This document shows, one piece after another, positions 12,438 to 24,858 of a DNA stretch of 64,000 bases. The position numbers were made by a program, and so were the translations under genes. The notes beneath the pieces are model-generated. The model was not told the DNA's origin and searched no databases. It saw nothing but the letters and a program-made list of their open reading frames with translations. This DNA comes from Tetrapyrgos nigripes (Eukaryota > Basidiomycota > Agaricomycetes > Agaricales > Campanellaceae): contig JAACJM010000010.1 in assembly GCA_013368315.1 (NCBI GenBank), forward strand, positions 967,169 to 1,031,168, read 5' to 3'. How positions within the stretch are numbered: position 1 is the first letter of the stretch; each line of letters opens with the position of its first letter.

Positions 12438-14318
12438 CTATTGAAACTTTTCTTTATAGATCCAGGCAAGTCCAACATCGCTCGCTCCTTGAGCTACAGC
12501 AAGCTTGTACCACTTGGCCGCCTCCTTTCGATCCTTCTTGCATCCCTTCCCATTCGCAAGACAGAATCCTAAATCGTTCTGAGCATCGGCATCTCCTAGC
12601 CCGGCAGCCACTCTGTAATATTTCTGCGTGCATGACGTCAGGCACATGAGAATCGGACAAAAATTTACACCTACCACCGCCATCTTCTGATCCTTCGGTA
12701 CACCCCATCCATGAAAGAAACACTGTCCGACTTCATAGATTGCAAGAATCAGCTCTGCCCTCACAGCCCCTCGGTCCAACTGCGTATCTCCCCTCGTAGC
12801 CTTTTCCAAGTCGTCAACCGCCTCCTCTGCAGCTTTCCTCAGCCATTTGAACCCTTCCTTCTCATTCTTGTCACAACCCCAACCATGCCGCAGCGTCAAA
12901 CCCCACATGAGCTTCCCCACACCACACCCTCCTTCCTCCTTCGCACTTCTTTCAAAATACACAGCTGATTCACCCAATCGGTTTGCTTCATGGTGCTGAA
13001 TTCCGAGCTGCAGAAATTCCTGGGCTTTGCCGTCTGTCGGTGCAGGTTGTAACCTAGCCTGCTTTACTAATTCCTGTGTAGAATCAGATCGCAGTGGTGA
13101 TCGACTTCCGGAGCCCGAGGGTGAATCCAACTTGAAACCTGTTCCAGTAGGTGACGGCGTCGCGCTATCATAATTATAGTAGGAATAAGTAGAGTAGAGG
13201 CTGACTGGTGAATCAGGTCTAATAGAAGGTGGTTTGCGAGGTAATGAGAGTGGTCCATTCGACCTGTGTACGGACAGGTTCTGAGAGGAGGGTGAGGGGG
13301 ATATCGGGGATGATGACGACGATGAAGGTAGTGAATCTCTCAGAGAGAGATGTGAAGTTATATGAGAAAGCTGCCCAGAGGCCATTGTACTCGGTGAAGC
13401 CATATGGCTCGGTGAAACAGACCTCATTGAATAGTCTGAATGAGAACGAGGAAGGATCTGTCCTGGTGAAAAACTTGGTGAGGAGGAGGATGGGGACGGA
13501 TATGATGAGACGGAGTGATTTGAAGATGATGGATGATTTGAGAGGTTTCGTCGTGAAGCATTGCGCTGCAACACCATCTGTTTCTGTTCCTCTGCAGGCA
13601 TCAGGACCGGTGCAGCACTGGGTCTAGAAAAATTGGAGACTGATGCACCACGAGGACGAACAATAGGGACCCTTCCTGCACCGGGACTCACAACGGGCAT
13701 CTCGTGTTCCATCGTTATTACCACTGTGGGCACGGGTGAGTCGGGAGAGTGCGGTGAATCTGGGGTATCAGTGCGAAATGATGAGCCCATTCCTCGTCTG
13801 TCACTTCCGGAGTGATCCAGTGCTGATCCTGGTCCTATTGTCCCACCCGACTGCCATGAATCCCTCAGAGCAGAGTTGTCTGAATATACCGAAGCGTCGT
13901 CGTAGTATGCATAGCCTATATTCTCCTGGTAAATGTTTCTGGAATCGACTGATTCTCGGTTTGAAAAGTCGAGAAATGAATTGTTGTCTCGTGAAGAGTT
14001 TGTCGCGACAGAGTCTCGGGCAAAATGACTGTGCAGTAACGGAGAAACCGGAGAGATGTTTGGGTTGGGATAATTGCGGTGTCCTGCTCTCGGAGGGGTT
14101 GAAACGGAAAGCTGGGCCTCTGAATGGTCGTGTTGTTGGGGATTGTAAGGAAAATACGAGCTTGAAGTGCCGGCCGGGGGAGGATATGAAGCAGCATTGG
14201 AAAGAGCAGAGGGAGGGTGTTTTGCTCTCCTGGATGAAGTGCGACGCACGAGAGTATCAAGAGGAGAATCTACATTGAAGGAAGGAGGAGGCTGGCTGTT
14301 GACTGGACCTGCCATCAT
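12438..14318 (-). CDS. Sel1-like repeat protein (DSF2/Nif1 or chitin-synthase-activator type)
   Basis: The first 400 residues are disordered and Ser/Pro/Asn-rich; the last 190 hold several Sel1 (TPR-like) repeats, for example MWGLTLRHGWGCDKNEKEG, VGQCFFHGWGVPKDQKMAV and LGFCLANGKGCKKDRKEAA, ending GLAWIYKEKFQ. Such C-terminal Sel1 arrays occur in fungal cell-cycle and cell-wall scaffolds such as S. pombe Nif1, yeast Dsf2 and Skt5/Chs4; which one cannot be settled here. A 54-nt intron near 12616-12669 interrupts the fourth repeat and keeps frame when read through, so an unspliced model is slightly too long. Start chosen at the ATGATG at 14315-14318; the frame continues upstream to 14375, and a TATATA sits about 25 bp before 14318, so the start is uncertain. 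Confidence 0.75.
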   Translation of the reverse strand: MMAGPVNSQPPPSFNVDSPLDTLVRRTSSRRAKHPPSALSNAASYPPPAGTSSSYFPYNPQQHDHSEAQLSVSTPPRAGHRNYPNPNISPVSPLLHSHFARDSVATNSSRDNNSFLDFSNRESVDSRNIYQENIGYAYYDDASVYSDNSALRDSWQSGGTIGPGSALDHSGSDRRGMGSSFRTDTPDSPHSPDSPVPTVVITMEHEMPVVSPGAGRVPIVRPRGASVSNFSRPSAAPVLMPAEEQKQMVLQRNASRRNLSNHPSSSNHSVSSYPSPSSSSPSFSPGQILPRSHSDYSMRSVSPSHMASPSTMASGQLSHITSHLSLRDSLPSSSSSSPISPSPSSQNLSVHRSNGPLSLPRKPPSIRPDSPVSLYSTYSYYNYDSATPSPTGTGFKLDSPSGSGSRSPLRSDSTQELVKQARLQPAPTDGKAQEFLQLGIQHHEANRLGESAVYFERSAKEEGGCGVGKLMWGLTLRHGWGCDKNEKEGFKWLRKAAEEAVDDLEKATRGDTQLDRGAVRAELILAIYEVGQCFFHGWGVPKDQKMAVVGVNFCPILMCLTSCTQKYYRVAAGLGDADAQNDLGFCLANGKGCKKDRKEAAKWYKLAVAQGASDVGLAWIYKEKFQ

Positions 14319-14394
14319 GATGAAAAGGAGCAAAGGAGGTATATAATGTCGTGATCTCGTGTTGTCATACATCATTAATATAGGGTTACTATTG

Positions 14395-16351
14395 CTACAG
14401 GAATGTCACATTGCTCGTCGCCTTTGCTGCCACTCCTTCCTCCAACGACACCAGCTTACTCCGTCGCATCGTTATTTCAAACGCCAGCTTGTCAAACTTA
14501 TCCATATATTTTCCCATTCGTTCAAACCATTCTATCCGGCGACCCTTATACTCGTCCCAGCAGAAAACTTCTGCTTTGGCTTCTGCTGTATACACACGGC
14601 ATGCTCGCTTACTTGAAGTCTGGCATACATCTTGAGTCACAAAATAAAAAGACAAGAATCATTCAACCTACCCCGTCCTTGACCCCCCTAGGATACGGCT
14701 CTTGCCCATTGGCAAAACGAATATAATCCTCTGCGGTGGCGCGTCCAAGAGCAATCTCATGAGGCTTCAAAATCCCGTTGAGGCCTTGCCAACTGAAAAA
14801 GTAGTCCAACGAATGGTGCGCATACCCGCCCCAGGCATTGTCGAACGGAGATCGGTAATCCCAATGTGCCACAAACGCATCTGGGTGATTCTTCGCCATG
14901 AAATACGCAGGCCCGCAAAACACAGCGTCCGTCACGATGGCTTCACATGCGTGGTAGAGCTCCTTCCGAGTCATTGAAGACGAGATCTTGTAGAAGGTGA
15001 GCATATCTGATGCAATCTCCTCCGGTAGTATTTGCCTTGCCCAAGACACAAGCTCTTCTGCGGTCATCGTGAACTCGTGATCATAGATGATGCCTTCGTC
15101 TGAATTTCAACAAGTCGCAAATCAGAAAGTAAAGTTAGCCTTCTATCTATCAGGAATTAAGGGACTGGGAACGCACATTGAACGTCTGTTATCATCAACT
15201 GACCATCCCAGTCCAGTTTATTGAATACATAGTCGGCCAAAGTTGGGATTGTGACGTCGCCAAGAACCTCACCATCGACACAAGGCCCAAACTGAGGCAA
15301 GTTCAGATTATTCATCACCTCGATCGTCAATGCACATAGCTTCTCGTATGGGACCGCACGCAACGCCGCCAACCGTTCTGAGCCGGGTAAATTCAAGTCG
15401 ATTCCACAGGCTCTGACAAGCTTGAGATAAATGTTGTGGTATTCTGCTTCTGTGTAATGACCACAAATTGGGACAACACCAGACATGAGAATGGCACGTT
15501 TAATGAGTTGGCGGTGAGGTGCTCTTATGTGCATGTCCACGGAGACTAGAAAGGCAGCACGTCAATTGGGGTGGTTATGATGCCAGAAGGAGAAAATCGC
15601 TACGCACTAGCTCCTGCACTCTGTCCAAAGAGTGTTACATCGTCGGGGTTCCCACCAAGGGCACCAATATTTTTGACCACCCATTTTATGGCGTTGTGTT
15701 GGTCACTGAAATACATTTACTGAATCACAAATCCACTAGCGCATCTAACCCTTACTCACCGTATTGCCTGGTTACCATTTCCTCCTCCGTACCTTGCGTT
15801 ATCCTCTTTAATATCGTCCGAGGCCAAGAAACCGAAGAAACCGAGTCGGTAGTTTACGGTGACAAAAATTGTTGGACATCCGATGTCAGAGGAGATATTC
15901 GCGACGCCACGACCGTCAAGGACAGAGTAATTTGCTGTGCCAAAGACGAAACCTCCGCCATGAAACCATATCATGACTGGAAGCTTATCCTCAGGCTTTG
16001 TACCAGAAGGAAGAGTGATGTGCAAATTCAAACAATCGAATTCACCCTGGTGCGACTCTCCAAGATGTGGTCTTTCTGGCATAGGAAAAGGGTAGAATGG
16101 CCGTTGGGGCTGTGGTGCATAATGTCTAAAAGGGTTCAGAGAAAAGTCGAAAAACAAGAGGCTTGGACATACCCAAGCTTTCTGGCATCAAATTTATTGT
16201 CCGGCCAAGATGTAATCTCCTTAGAGTTACGGAAACGTTCAGAATACTGAGCATAAGGGATACCGAAGAATTGCTTGGTACCGTCGGAATTTTGCCAACC
16301 CTCTAGTACACCGAGACCTGGAATTTGGATAGTAGTGAGCACTGGCTCCAT
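14395..16351 (-). CDS. Type B carboxylesterase (alpha/beta hydrolase)
   Basis: Ester hydrolase of the carboxylesterase/lipase family. In order: N-terminal [11 protein letters not shown] and FFGIPYAQ, the DCLNLHI segment, the oxyanion loop [12 protein letters not shown], and [14 protein letters not shown]. The nucleophile exon around 15602-15690 encodes a [19 protein letters not shown] elbow with the catalytic serine. A later exon carries [11 protein letters not shown], placing a histidine where the triad histidine is expected. No signal peptide is evident (start MEPVLTT), so it is probably intracellular, unlike many secreted fungal lipases. At least seven introns. Substrate unknown. A long open frame on the opposite strand through this gene is a coding shadow. 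Confidence 0.86.
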
Positions 16352-16860
16352 GACGGGGGTATCTGGCTTTTACTCGGGCGACGCATTACGCTCGCCAGCT
16401 TTATAGAGGCAGATTATCCAGATGCAAGAACGACGATCACTCGAAGTGAGGAAACCGTCGGTCCCGTCGTTCCGAATCCAAATGAAATGAAACTAGCCAT
16501 TTCAAGCTGTCGGAAGCCGGGAGAAGATAAATGCAAAGCGGATACCTCCGCTGAAGAGACTTGGAGACCTTGCAGTGCTGTAATTCCTGTAAACTTACTT
16601 TGACTTTTCAAAGATCTTGAATAGATCTTCGCCACACGAAGGACGGGAAGACTTATTAAGGGCCGGGTGGCGGACGGCCCGAATGTCTTTATGGTGAAAG
16701 CCTTTAATCTCCGGACTTGTTTTCGTTGAGCATGAAAAACTGATTATATTTCACAACCGTGCATACAGGTATTTGTTTAACATGTGTAGAGATGTGCCTT
16801 ATCGATAAAGTAAGTACCCTTCATAAGTTCATAAATAATGGTATCTAATATGACAACGAA

Positions 16861-19622
16861 TTACCTCAATGAATCCTTTTCCAAGTCTGTTGCAAATCTG
16901 CCTTGGGAATAACCACCACTTCCAGGAGAAGGAGCCCCATAATCATTCATGACTCTCATCTGACCCAAGCTACCAAAATCCGACCGTGCAGGACTTCCGG
17001 TCCCGGGTGGCGGATCTGTATACGCGCTCAGATAATCGTAATCATCTTCACCACCCGCTTGAGAAAGTCGGGGAGAGGGATTCATATTGGCATTTGCATT
17101 TCCCAAAGAGCCAGAACGGTCTCGTCCATCACTGTTGGACATACGACCTAGAGAGCCATCTCTTGGTGGATACGGTGAGCTAGGCAAGCGTTTCTTCAGA
17201 TGCAGGGGGGAGGTATCTGCAGGACCGCGTGCAGCACCCAGCCCTGAGCTGCCGTCGGCCACTAGCTCACTATTACTAGCCGTTCTGGGCGCGCCCCGTC
17301 GAAAAGCTGCAGCCGAGATGGTGCGTACACCTGCAGGTGGAGGTACAGGGGTACCACCGGGGCTGGCGCCACCTGTTGCTGATAAAGACGATACCGACCG
17401 CTGACCAAGAGGCGAAGCTCCTAGGCGCGGATACTCTGGAGGTGTGCGAAAGGACGGTGAACTGGGATTCCCACTTGGACTTGAGAAACTGCGCTCGGGA
17501 ATGTTGATAGTCGGCTGCGGCATAGCTAATGCTGGTGGCTCGGAATCCTTTGGAGACATCGATGTTCGCGGTTGTCGGTCTGTTTCGATTCCGTGAGATG
17601 TCGCGCTAGTGTCAATGTTATGAGGAGGCTCGGACATACGCTGACCGTAGTCTGCACGGGGCGAGGGTGGCTCGTCTATCTGGGAAGGCTGTGCATACGG
17701 TTGTACAGGAGGAAGTAATGGGGATGGTTCACGATTTGGAGTGAATTCGGGAGGACGGAAATTCAAGGCATCCATTTCTCTGCTGATTTCCCTCGCAGCA
17801 GCAGCATTCAACTCCCTCGCTTCTTCCTCAGGACTGAGAGATGGAGGAGGAATACGCTTAGAAGGGCTTGATTGCGTTGGTAATGATTCCTGCTGACGAT
17901 GCCGGTTGGTCAGCTCTGCATCAACGTCTTGTACTTCACCAAATCTCACCTGCTTTTCGCTTGCTTGCCTTGTATGGCCTGCAGCAGGTGGGACTTGGTC
18001 TTCATCTTGATTAGACATATAAGCTAATCCCACGTCGTCGTCGTCGGACTCGTGACGATGATGATGAATCTGGCTTGGTGTACCCGCCCAAGGATCATGC
18101 ATCGCCGATGGTGCTGCTGCACCAGGTGGAAGTGGGAGATCATATGCAGGTGCAGGCTCGTCAAAACTGCTACCGTTTGCACTGAGTGCTGCCGCCACGG
18201 AATGAGAGAAAGAATCCTCATCCTGAGTCTTGCCACGATCAAGGGTAGGAGCGTCGTCTCGCAAACCATATCCTTGCCCGTGAGTAGATTTGACAGGGAA
18301 AGTAGCGAAGCGTCCACCGCCGGGTCCATCACCTGTATTTACTTGAGGTGCTGAGACACCAAACTCCTCTGTACTGCGACGAGAAGGCATGCTCGCTGCG
18401 GGCACGGGTACGGGTGAAGACGGCTCAGGATAGTACTGATACGAAGGATATTGTGCATGGACTGGGGAGGTAGGGACCGTAGGGTCACTGTTGCCAGATA
18501 CTGTCGACATCTCCCGGGACAAGTCTGTAGCATACATGAAGTGACCTGTACCCAGACTCTGGGAGGTATTCAGGGAATCACCGCCCTCAATTGGAGGAAA
18601 GGCGGCTTCTGGAGCGGCACGCTCTCGAGGTCTGGAATCTGGCGCTGGGACTGTCGAGAACGTCACTTCATTGACACAGCGATATGCGTCAGTAAGCAGT
18701 CCTTCCACTCGGGGTCGATTCAGATACACCGAGCGCGGCATTCCCGGCTGTGTAACGACGTCAGGTATTTCCTGTATGCGGACCGATTAGACTCAAATCC
18801 CCAAACAGACTTCAGATACATTGACAACTCACATTCGCTACCAGCCTCCCGAATTCACCGGCAATCTGGTCATAGTGGATTATGAGCTCGGGGTGAACAA
18901 CTAAATGAGTGGTATCTAAACATACCGCTCCTTTCTCACAACATTCAAGGAGGCCACCAAACTTGAGCCCCAAAAAGGCTCGTGTCTTCGACCTCTTCAT
19001 ATCACCCAGCGCAGCTTCTTCTGTCATGATTTGAGAGTCCATCATACGGATCTCTTCTTGGAGACTGTTCAGGGTCTGGGTCTGTGTGTGAAGGTTCTTG
19101 TGCTCAGGGCTCATTTTACTGAGTTTCTTCTCCGCGGTGTCGGCTCTGCTGATCAGCGCTTTGCGGCGTCGTTTAAGCTCGTCAAGCGCCTCTTCATGAG
19201 TTCGTATGGCTTTCATGTGTTCTCGGATCCCGTGCTCATGAGTTGCATACTGGCTGAGAGCGGTAGAGAAGTGATTTAGGAGATTACATGCGGCGGTAAG
19301 CGTGTCCTGGGTTAAGCGAAATGGCTTGAGCAAATGGGACATTATTAACAAATACGATACATACGCCAAGGTCTTCTCCTTCTCCCGTACCCCATGTCCT
19401 CAGAGCTTCAGCAGATTTGGAGAAGTCCACGGAGAGTTTCTGGATACTGTTTATGGGAAATGAATACGTTTCGGATGCTGAACAACGCTAATAGGGCACT
19501 CACGAGACGAGAACGACTTTCTCTACATTAATTAGATCTTGAAGAGGCTTTAAATCTTTATTGATAGCCAATGAAGGGATGGTCGAATTATGCGCGATTT
19601 TTGTGGCTGCGGTTTTGAACAT
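16861..19622 (-). CDS. Eisosome component, PIL1/LSP1-like
   Basis: Likely membrane-sculpting protein of eisosomes. The N-terminal exons (start 19622, MFKTAATKIAHNS) lead into KALRTWG-like and helical segments with EHMKAIRTHEEALDELKRRR and RAFLGLKFGGLLECCEKGA, which correspond to the curved BAR-like core of Pil1/Lsp1. Unlike yeast Pil1 (about 340 residues), a further 600 or more residues follow that are Pro/Ser-rich and disordered, with PPPSLSPEEEARELNAAAAR as the only helix-prone part. This long tail is what one sees in basidiomycete eisosome-like proteins that are more distant from Pil1. Introns are small and in the first third. The family call rests on pattern similarity only, so it is less secure than most. 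Confidence 0.68.
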
Positions 19623-19990
19623 TTTGCATGAGACTTCGTAAGAAGCGGACTATTTCAATGGCAAGGCAGATTTGATGGTGTATGGCCACGTCGCCACTCG
19701 TGTTGGTGGTGTTTGATGGTAGGGAAGAATCGACTTGACAGATTGTCGATGGAGAATGGGAGAGACCAAGGAGACACTTGATCAATGCAGTGCGCGCACT
19801 GCGCAGCTAACCACAATGACGCAGTATCACATGACCATGCCAAGAATAGCGTACAACCAGAGGGACCGGCTCTGACTAAGGCTTGGACTCTTAGTCTGTC
19901 GACTATTCTTAGTCTGTCGACTATTTCAGTCATTGAAAGGCTTCAAAATAGATATTGGTACCCAAAAAACTACTACTCTAGCACCCAATA

Positions 19991-21968
19991 TCACGCAGAA
20001 CACTGAATTCCATCCTTTAGCATCTGAATGGCTGCTTTATGCTGACTGACCGCGAGGACGATGAAGCAATGCCAGATACAATGAGAGCCTATGGAAAGGG
20101 TCGTCAGTATCGTCGTATTCATGACACATCTCTGTCACGGCGTCTTACCTCCACCAACAATATCAAGTTTACTGCTCCACCTCTCAGGCAAAAACCGTTC
20201 GGGTACTTGCGAGGCATAGAACACAAGACCGATCACGTATGACACTAGCGACGGCACAACAGGGGCTAGGTAACGTAGAGACTTCAAACGGCAGTTGATT
20301 AGTGACAGGGTTCTCGGAGACTTACCCATGAAATCAAGTGTTTCTCTAACCGAGTGAAGCATGGCTAGGGTAGCCAGCGGTGCTAAAGAAGAGAAGGCCA
20401 GAGTGAGGAAAAAGACAATCCGCCATCCCTGTACCAAATGTTAAGGCCAAAGCAAATCTGGGAGCTAGAATGATAATGACTTACACGGTATTCTATTTTG
20501 TTGAACCAGTCCATGAATGGGCAAATGTTGCCCGCAAGACCTGTCAGGAAACAGAGTCCCAGGAAGTAGTTCCCAAGAGTAGGATAGCACTGGAACCCGT
20601 AGTGCACAACGGTTCCGACACTGGCGCTAATTAACCTGGGTTGACGGATGGATTAGTCTTGAGAGGAACAGGAACAGCCTTTATGGGCGTACCATCCTAT
20701 TCCGACATAGTCGACTCTTGCACAAAACTCCATGCTTGCTGGGTGTGCACAGCCTGCCATAGTGTGCCAAACTGCTGAGCTGAACAGACACAACAGCGCA
20801 AATGCCATAAAGAGCGTTTCGGGGGTGTTAGCCAAACCTGAGGGATTAACGAAGGGTATACAGTTGATGAGCCAAAGCAGCCCAGGAATGAGGTGGGTAT
20901 GGATATTGACTAGAAGCGCATGTACGGTCAGGAACTGACGTGATGAGACGGTAGGAATGGAACTCACGAAATTCGTTGTGGAAAGCAAACAAGGACATGA
21001 CAATGAGCGGCCACCGGTCTATCGGTATGAATCTACAACCAATGACTGAGTATTCCTGCAATAATCGTCCGGGAGAGTACTTGCCTGTAACCTCTTGTAA
21101 CAAAAGGGTTGTTGCGCCACTGCTCGGGCAAATCAGAGTAATGGATGAGACGAACGCCTTGGAAGGATCGTTTGACAGCATGAGCTACTTCTCGAGCTGC
21201 CCGCTCCAACATCTCTTCTCCCTCTGCTAAATCAGGTGTGGAGTGGAAGATATCAGAAACGAGTTCTGACGAGAGGAGAGAATCCACGAGGTCAATGAGC
21301 ATGTTGGAATGGGCACGAAGACCTGACGGTAATTCGAGAGCAGAAATGTGGGTTTGGAGAGACTGGAGGCGTTCAGACAAGGTTGGAATGAAATCTATCG
21401 GCTTGCGAAAATCTATGTCGTGAAATCTGGTCCGGACATCATCTAGCTTGGAACGCATGTCGTGCAAGACGTCGGGCATGTCCGGAAGGTGCGAACGCAT
21501 CTCATGTATGCTAGGAACGTCTGGTAGATCTGGGAGGTGGAATCGTAAATTTTCGATGCTAACGTCCGATAGATGAAACTCGGGCAAGTGGAAGTAAACG
21601 TCGTCCCGAAGAGATTCGAGCATTTCGAGGGTGGTTTTGGCACGCTGTCTAGCCTCCTCGATGGTGAGCTCTCCCTTGAGTATCCAAGACTCCAGATCCG
21701 GTGACTCCAGGGTAGACAACCGTCTCTCTACGTCCGCGATATAGGAGAGAACGAGAAAGCGTAGCGAAGCCAAGGTTCGGGAGGGACTAGGGTCCGAAGA
21801 GAGGTCCAAGGGCTCGAGAGATGGTGGCAATGGCTTGCAAAAGCGCAGAAGAGGAGAACGTCGAATACTGGAGGTGGATTGACGACGGCGATTTCTCCGA
21901 AGCCGGAGTTCGTTCCGAGACGGCGGAGGTATAGAGACAGAGTACCTCTGTTGCGATGCAGAAGCCAT
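19991..21968 (-). CDS. PAQR / hemolysin III-type membrane receptor, IZH3-like
   Basis: Seven-helix progestin/adipoQ receptor family protein with a long cytosolic N-terminus (about 300 residues), the layout of yeast Izh3. The PAQR core starts at NNPFVTRGYR; exons then give HNEFVNIHTHLIPG, the metal-site motif SSAVWHTMAGC with a following aspartate in CARVDYVGIGW, and a last exon with SHCIWHCFIV, supplying the two C-terminal histidines of the HxxxH zinc site. The stop is at 19991 after KDGIQCSA, beyond an intron that begins GTAAGACG. The N-terminal part is helical and carries three imperfect HLP-x(n)-DV segments (FHLPEFHLSDVS, FHLPDLPDVPS, SHLPDMPDVLH). Probably involved in sterol or zinc homeostasis as for other fungal members. 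Confidence 0.87.
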
Positions 21969-22228
21969 GACGGGGTATAAGAATTAGAGGGAAAGCAGAG
22001 GGAATTTATATAGAGAGAAAACGAAGGAAACGAAGAAACCAACCCCTAAGGGTCCAAGTGATGCTAATATTGGAGCTGAATTGGAGCAGGCAATCGGCAT
22101 ACTGATGCACCGCCACAACGATCGCTTTGTAAATTTCTTGCTCAGCGACCGCCATGACTCAAGCTGTCAACATATAAGGACCTTTCTGAAGCTCAAGGAT
22201 CCCAGTTCGTTCTTCAAGTACAACTACC

Positions 22229-22887
22229 ATGTCAATTCCTCAAGTTTTCGTCGCAGGTCTGGGCAACCTCCCTTTCCCAGTTACCCGTCACAGGTAAACC
22301 GATTTTGCACGTTCCTAGTCCTCATCTCACACGTTCCTAGTCTGGGTCAGCTCGTTATCGATGCATTAGCGGATCGTCTGGGCATTAGAATGGTCTCAGG
22401 CCGGAAAGGCTTCACCGGAACTGGAATAGTCTCGATAGGAGAGACTCCAGTTTCGCTTACTTTGTTCAAGTCCAGTGAGCAGCCAATCAATTCTTTTATA
22501 CTCAAGCAGCAACTCAAATGTCATCCAGAGTCGTTTATGAACGTGTCTGGTCCATCTATCGCCGAGGCTTATCGAAGTGCTGTCAAATTCCCGACTTCCA
22601 TGATAGTTCTGCAAGATTCTTTGTCCCACAAAGTTGAGCAAGTCTCTGCTCGGTTAGGAGGCTCCCACAACGGTCACAACGGTATTAAGAGTATCATTGC
22701 GGCTCTTGGCGGCGAACAACGTTTCTATCGCTTCCGACTCGGTATTGGTGAAGCTGGTTCAACAGACGCTAGCGCGTATGTGCTGGGCAAGCTTTCGTCT
22801 CATGAACGCCAGTTTTGGAACAACGAAGGAGTCGATCTAGTCCTTGAAGAAATCGAGAAGGTGGCACTCAAAGTCAATGCACGTTGA
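22229..22887 (+). CDS. Peptidyl-tRNA hydrolase (bacterial-type Pth)
   Basis: Releases tRNA from peptidyl-tRNA that drops off ribosomes; the bacterial Pth1 type is usually mitochondrial in fungi. Exon 1 (22229-22293) encodes MSIPQVFVAGLGNLPFPVTRH, where GLGN carries the active-site asparagine. After a 47-nt intron (22294-22340) the frame runs uninterrupted to 22887 with the catalytic HxxG region LGQLVIDALADRLGI, the PxSFMNxSG motif (PESFMNVSGPSI), the aspartate in VLQDSLSHK, and GGSHNGHNGIKSII. Length near 200 residues matches the family. The intron holds the repeat ACGTTCCTAGTC twice, giving two possible acceptor sites; only the second keeps frame with LGQLV. Confidence 0.93.
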
Positions 22888-23138
22888 GCGCAGGTAGGTT
22901 CACAGTACTCTTCCGAGTTCAAACTCCAACCATTTTGCAGGCTTGCAGTTCTCGTCAAGACTCGTGTCCGGCAGGACATTTTTACTGATCTGCTTGAGCT
23001 CGCCGCTTGCGGAAATAATGCCTCAAGAACCAACCAAAGCAAGCCCTTCGACTTATGCTCTATCTAGTAGAAGCAGTTAACGTTGGATTCACCTATGATC
23101 CTTCCGGTATACAATAGTGCTCTAGATCTAATACAAAT

Positions 23139-24749
23139 CTATTTCCCCTCAATCTTTTTCCCAACCCCCCAAATTCGTTCCAGCAGCATTTGCAGCAGCA
23201 CTTCAGGTCCAGGTGTCTGATTGACGCTCAACACCCCTGCAGCATCTGTCTTGTCCACATCGGCAGCAGTCTCAACCTGTACCTGCACGGCAAAGTCTTC
23301 GTGTGGATGATGCTCCGTCGTGGCCTTTTCTAGTTGCGCTTGAACCTCTGCTCGATTTGCCCCCAAAGCATAAGCAGACTCGTCTGAGCGGCGGTCGACG
23401 ACCAGCATTCCTCTAGTCAACTCTCCAGTTCTAAGCGCATGAGAGATATTCAGAGAAATATCAGATGAAAGACGAGAATACACCAACCGTTCAATATCAA
23501 ACACCCTCTTCGACACTCCCCACCCCGGACTCAGAGGTCCTGTATTAGCCAACGCAAACCAAACCGCAACTATATCATGCAACTCCATCGCATCCTTTCC
23601 AAACTCAAGCATAACCATCCTAGTCCTTTCCAAAAACGACGACGTAAAATGCCTGAGAGGCGATTTATCCGAAGCTACAGACGGCTTTGCTGCCGATTCA
23701 AAGGCGTTATCAACTTGGGCTTTGTATGCGGGGAAAGGTAATTCATGCGGGGTTGTTATATCCAGAGGAACCATGAAGAATCTGTCTAGTGGGAAACCAG
23801 TGCTTGGATCGTGCGGACAGAGGAGTTCCTTCACTGCGTACGGGTCAGCAAAGTAATTGACTAGTCAAACGAATAAGTTGGCCGTTAAACGCAGAAGAGA
23901 CAGTAAATCATACATTCAGCCACAGGGTTGGTATTACCAGGCACATCGAGGGCACCACCCATAGAGACCACACGGCCCAATTTTGAAGTAACCAAGTCTC
24001 TATTCTTATGCATCATCCTTGCGAGATTGGTAAGAGGGCCCAATACAACGTATGTGATGCTCCTGTCTTTGGAAGCCTCGACAAGTCTCAAAGCAAGGTC
24101 CACACCATGCTCCTCCGAGACGGTTATCTGAGGATGCGACATATCCGACACGTCGAGTTCGGGGTGTCGTTCGTGAATACCACTTAATCCATCTCTACAA
24201 ACACAATTATTATATGAAAGGACACTAGCATCTGGACAAACCTTCCATGAAAATATTGCGCACCATGAAGATCTCCTTCAAGTGGACCGTCACTTCCACG
24301 AGCAAGGATGGTTTTCACGTCGGAAAACATATTCGGGAATCGTTCTGCAGCTTGAGGATGGGTTTCTACTTCACGAGATACAGCTTGATATGCCTTGAAG
24401 ATGTTTCGACTGTGTCTTTTTGTAAAATGATCCTGAGCGCGTTTGAATCAACAAGACTGACTAGCATGATTCCAGATCGGTGTTTCCTGGAAACTATGAG
24501 TATGTAGGTTTGATGCAAAGCAAAAAGAGAGTACCATAGGATACAATGATCGCTATGATCTCGATTTCCGGTGATGCAAGCGCGAACAATCTGTATGACT
24601 GTCAGTTCCAAGGTACACATTTTGTAGACTGCCAACCTACAAAGCAACGATATCATCCACTCCAGGATCAGTGTCAACTGCAAACAATTGTGAGCATAAA
24701 GTTCTTTATAATAAAAAAAACTCGTACTTATGATTGGAGTTTTGACCAT
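23139..24749 (-). CDS. Inosine-uridine preferring nucleoside hydrolase family protein
   Basis: Hydrolyses the N-glycosidic bond of ribonucleosides. Exon 1 is tiny: MVKTPIII is completed across an intron beginning GTACGAG and leads directly into DTDPGVDDIVAL, the calcium-binding DxDxxxDD motif that defines the family. Later exons read VLGPLTNLARMM and VVSMGGALDVPGNTNPVAE, both typical active-site loops, and the C-half contains LHDIVAVWFAL with the second metal-site aspartate. The last 60 residues (HHPHEDFAVQVQVE...) are an extension compared with bacterial enzymes. The start (24749, or the adjacent ATG at 24752) lies about 110 bp from the divergent PHO80-like cyclin. Confidence 0.9.
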
Positions 24750-24858
24750 CATAAGTATGAGAGCACACTTTGTAGCTACATATTTGGCATCAGCTTTAGA
24801 GAGACTTTTTTTCTTTCTTCCTTGTGTAGTCTTGAAACCGAAGACGTGCGATGGGTCG

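Noticed and set aside
15519..16250. 243-codon open frame on the plus strand through the carboxylesterase gene
   Set aside because: It is antisense to exons with clear carboxylesterase motifs, spans their introns and has no motif of its own.
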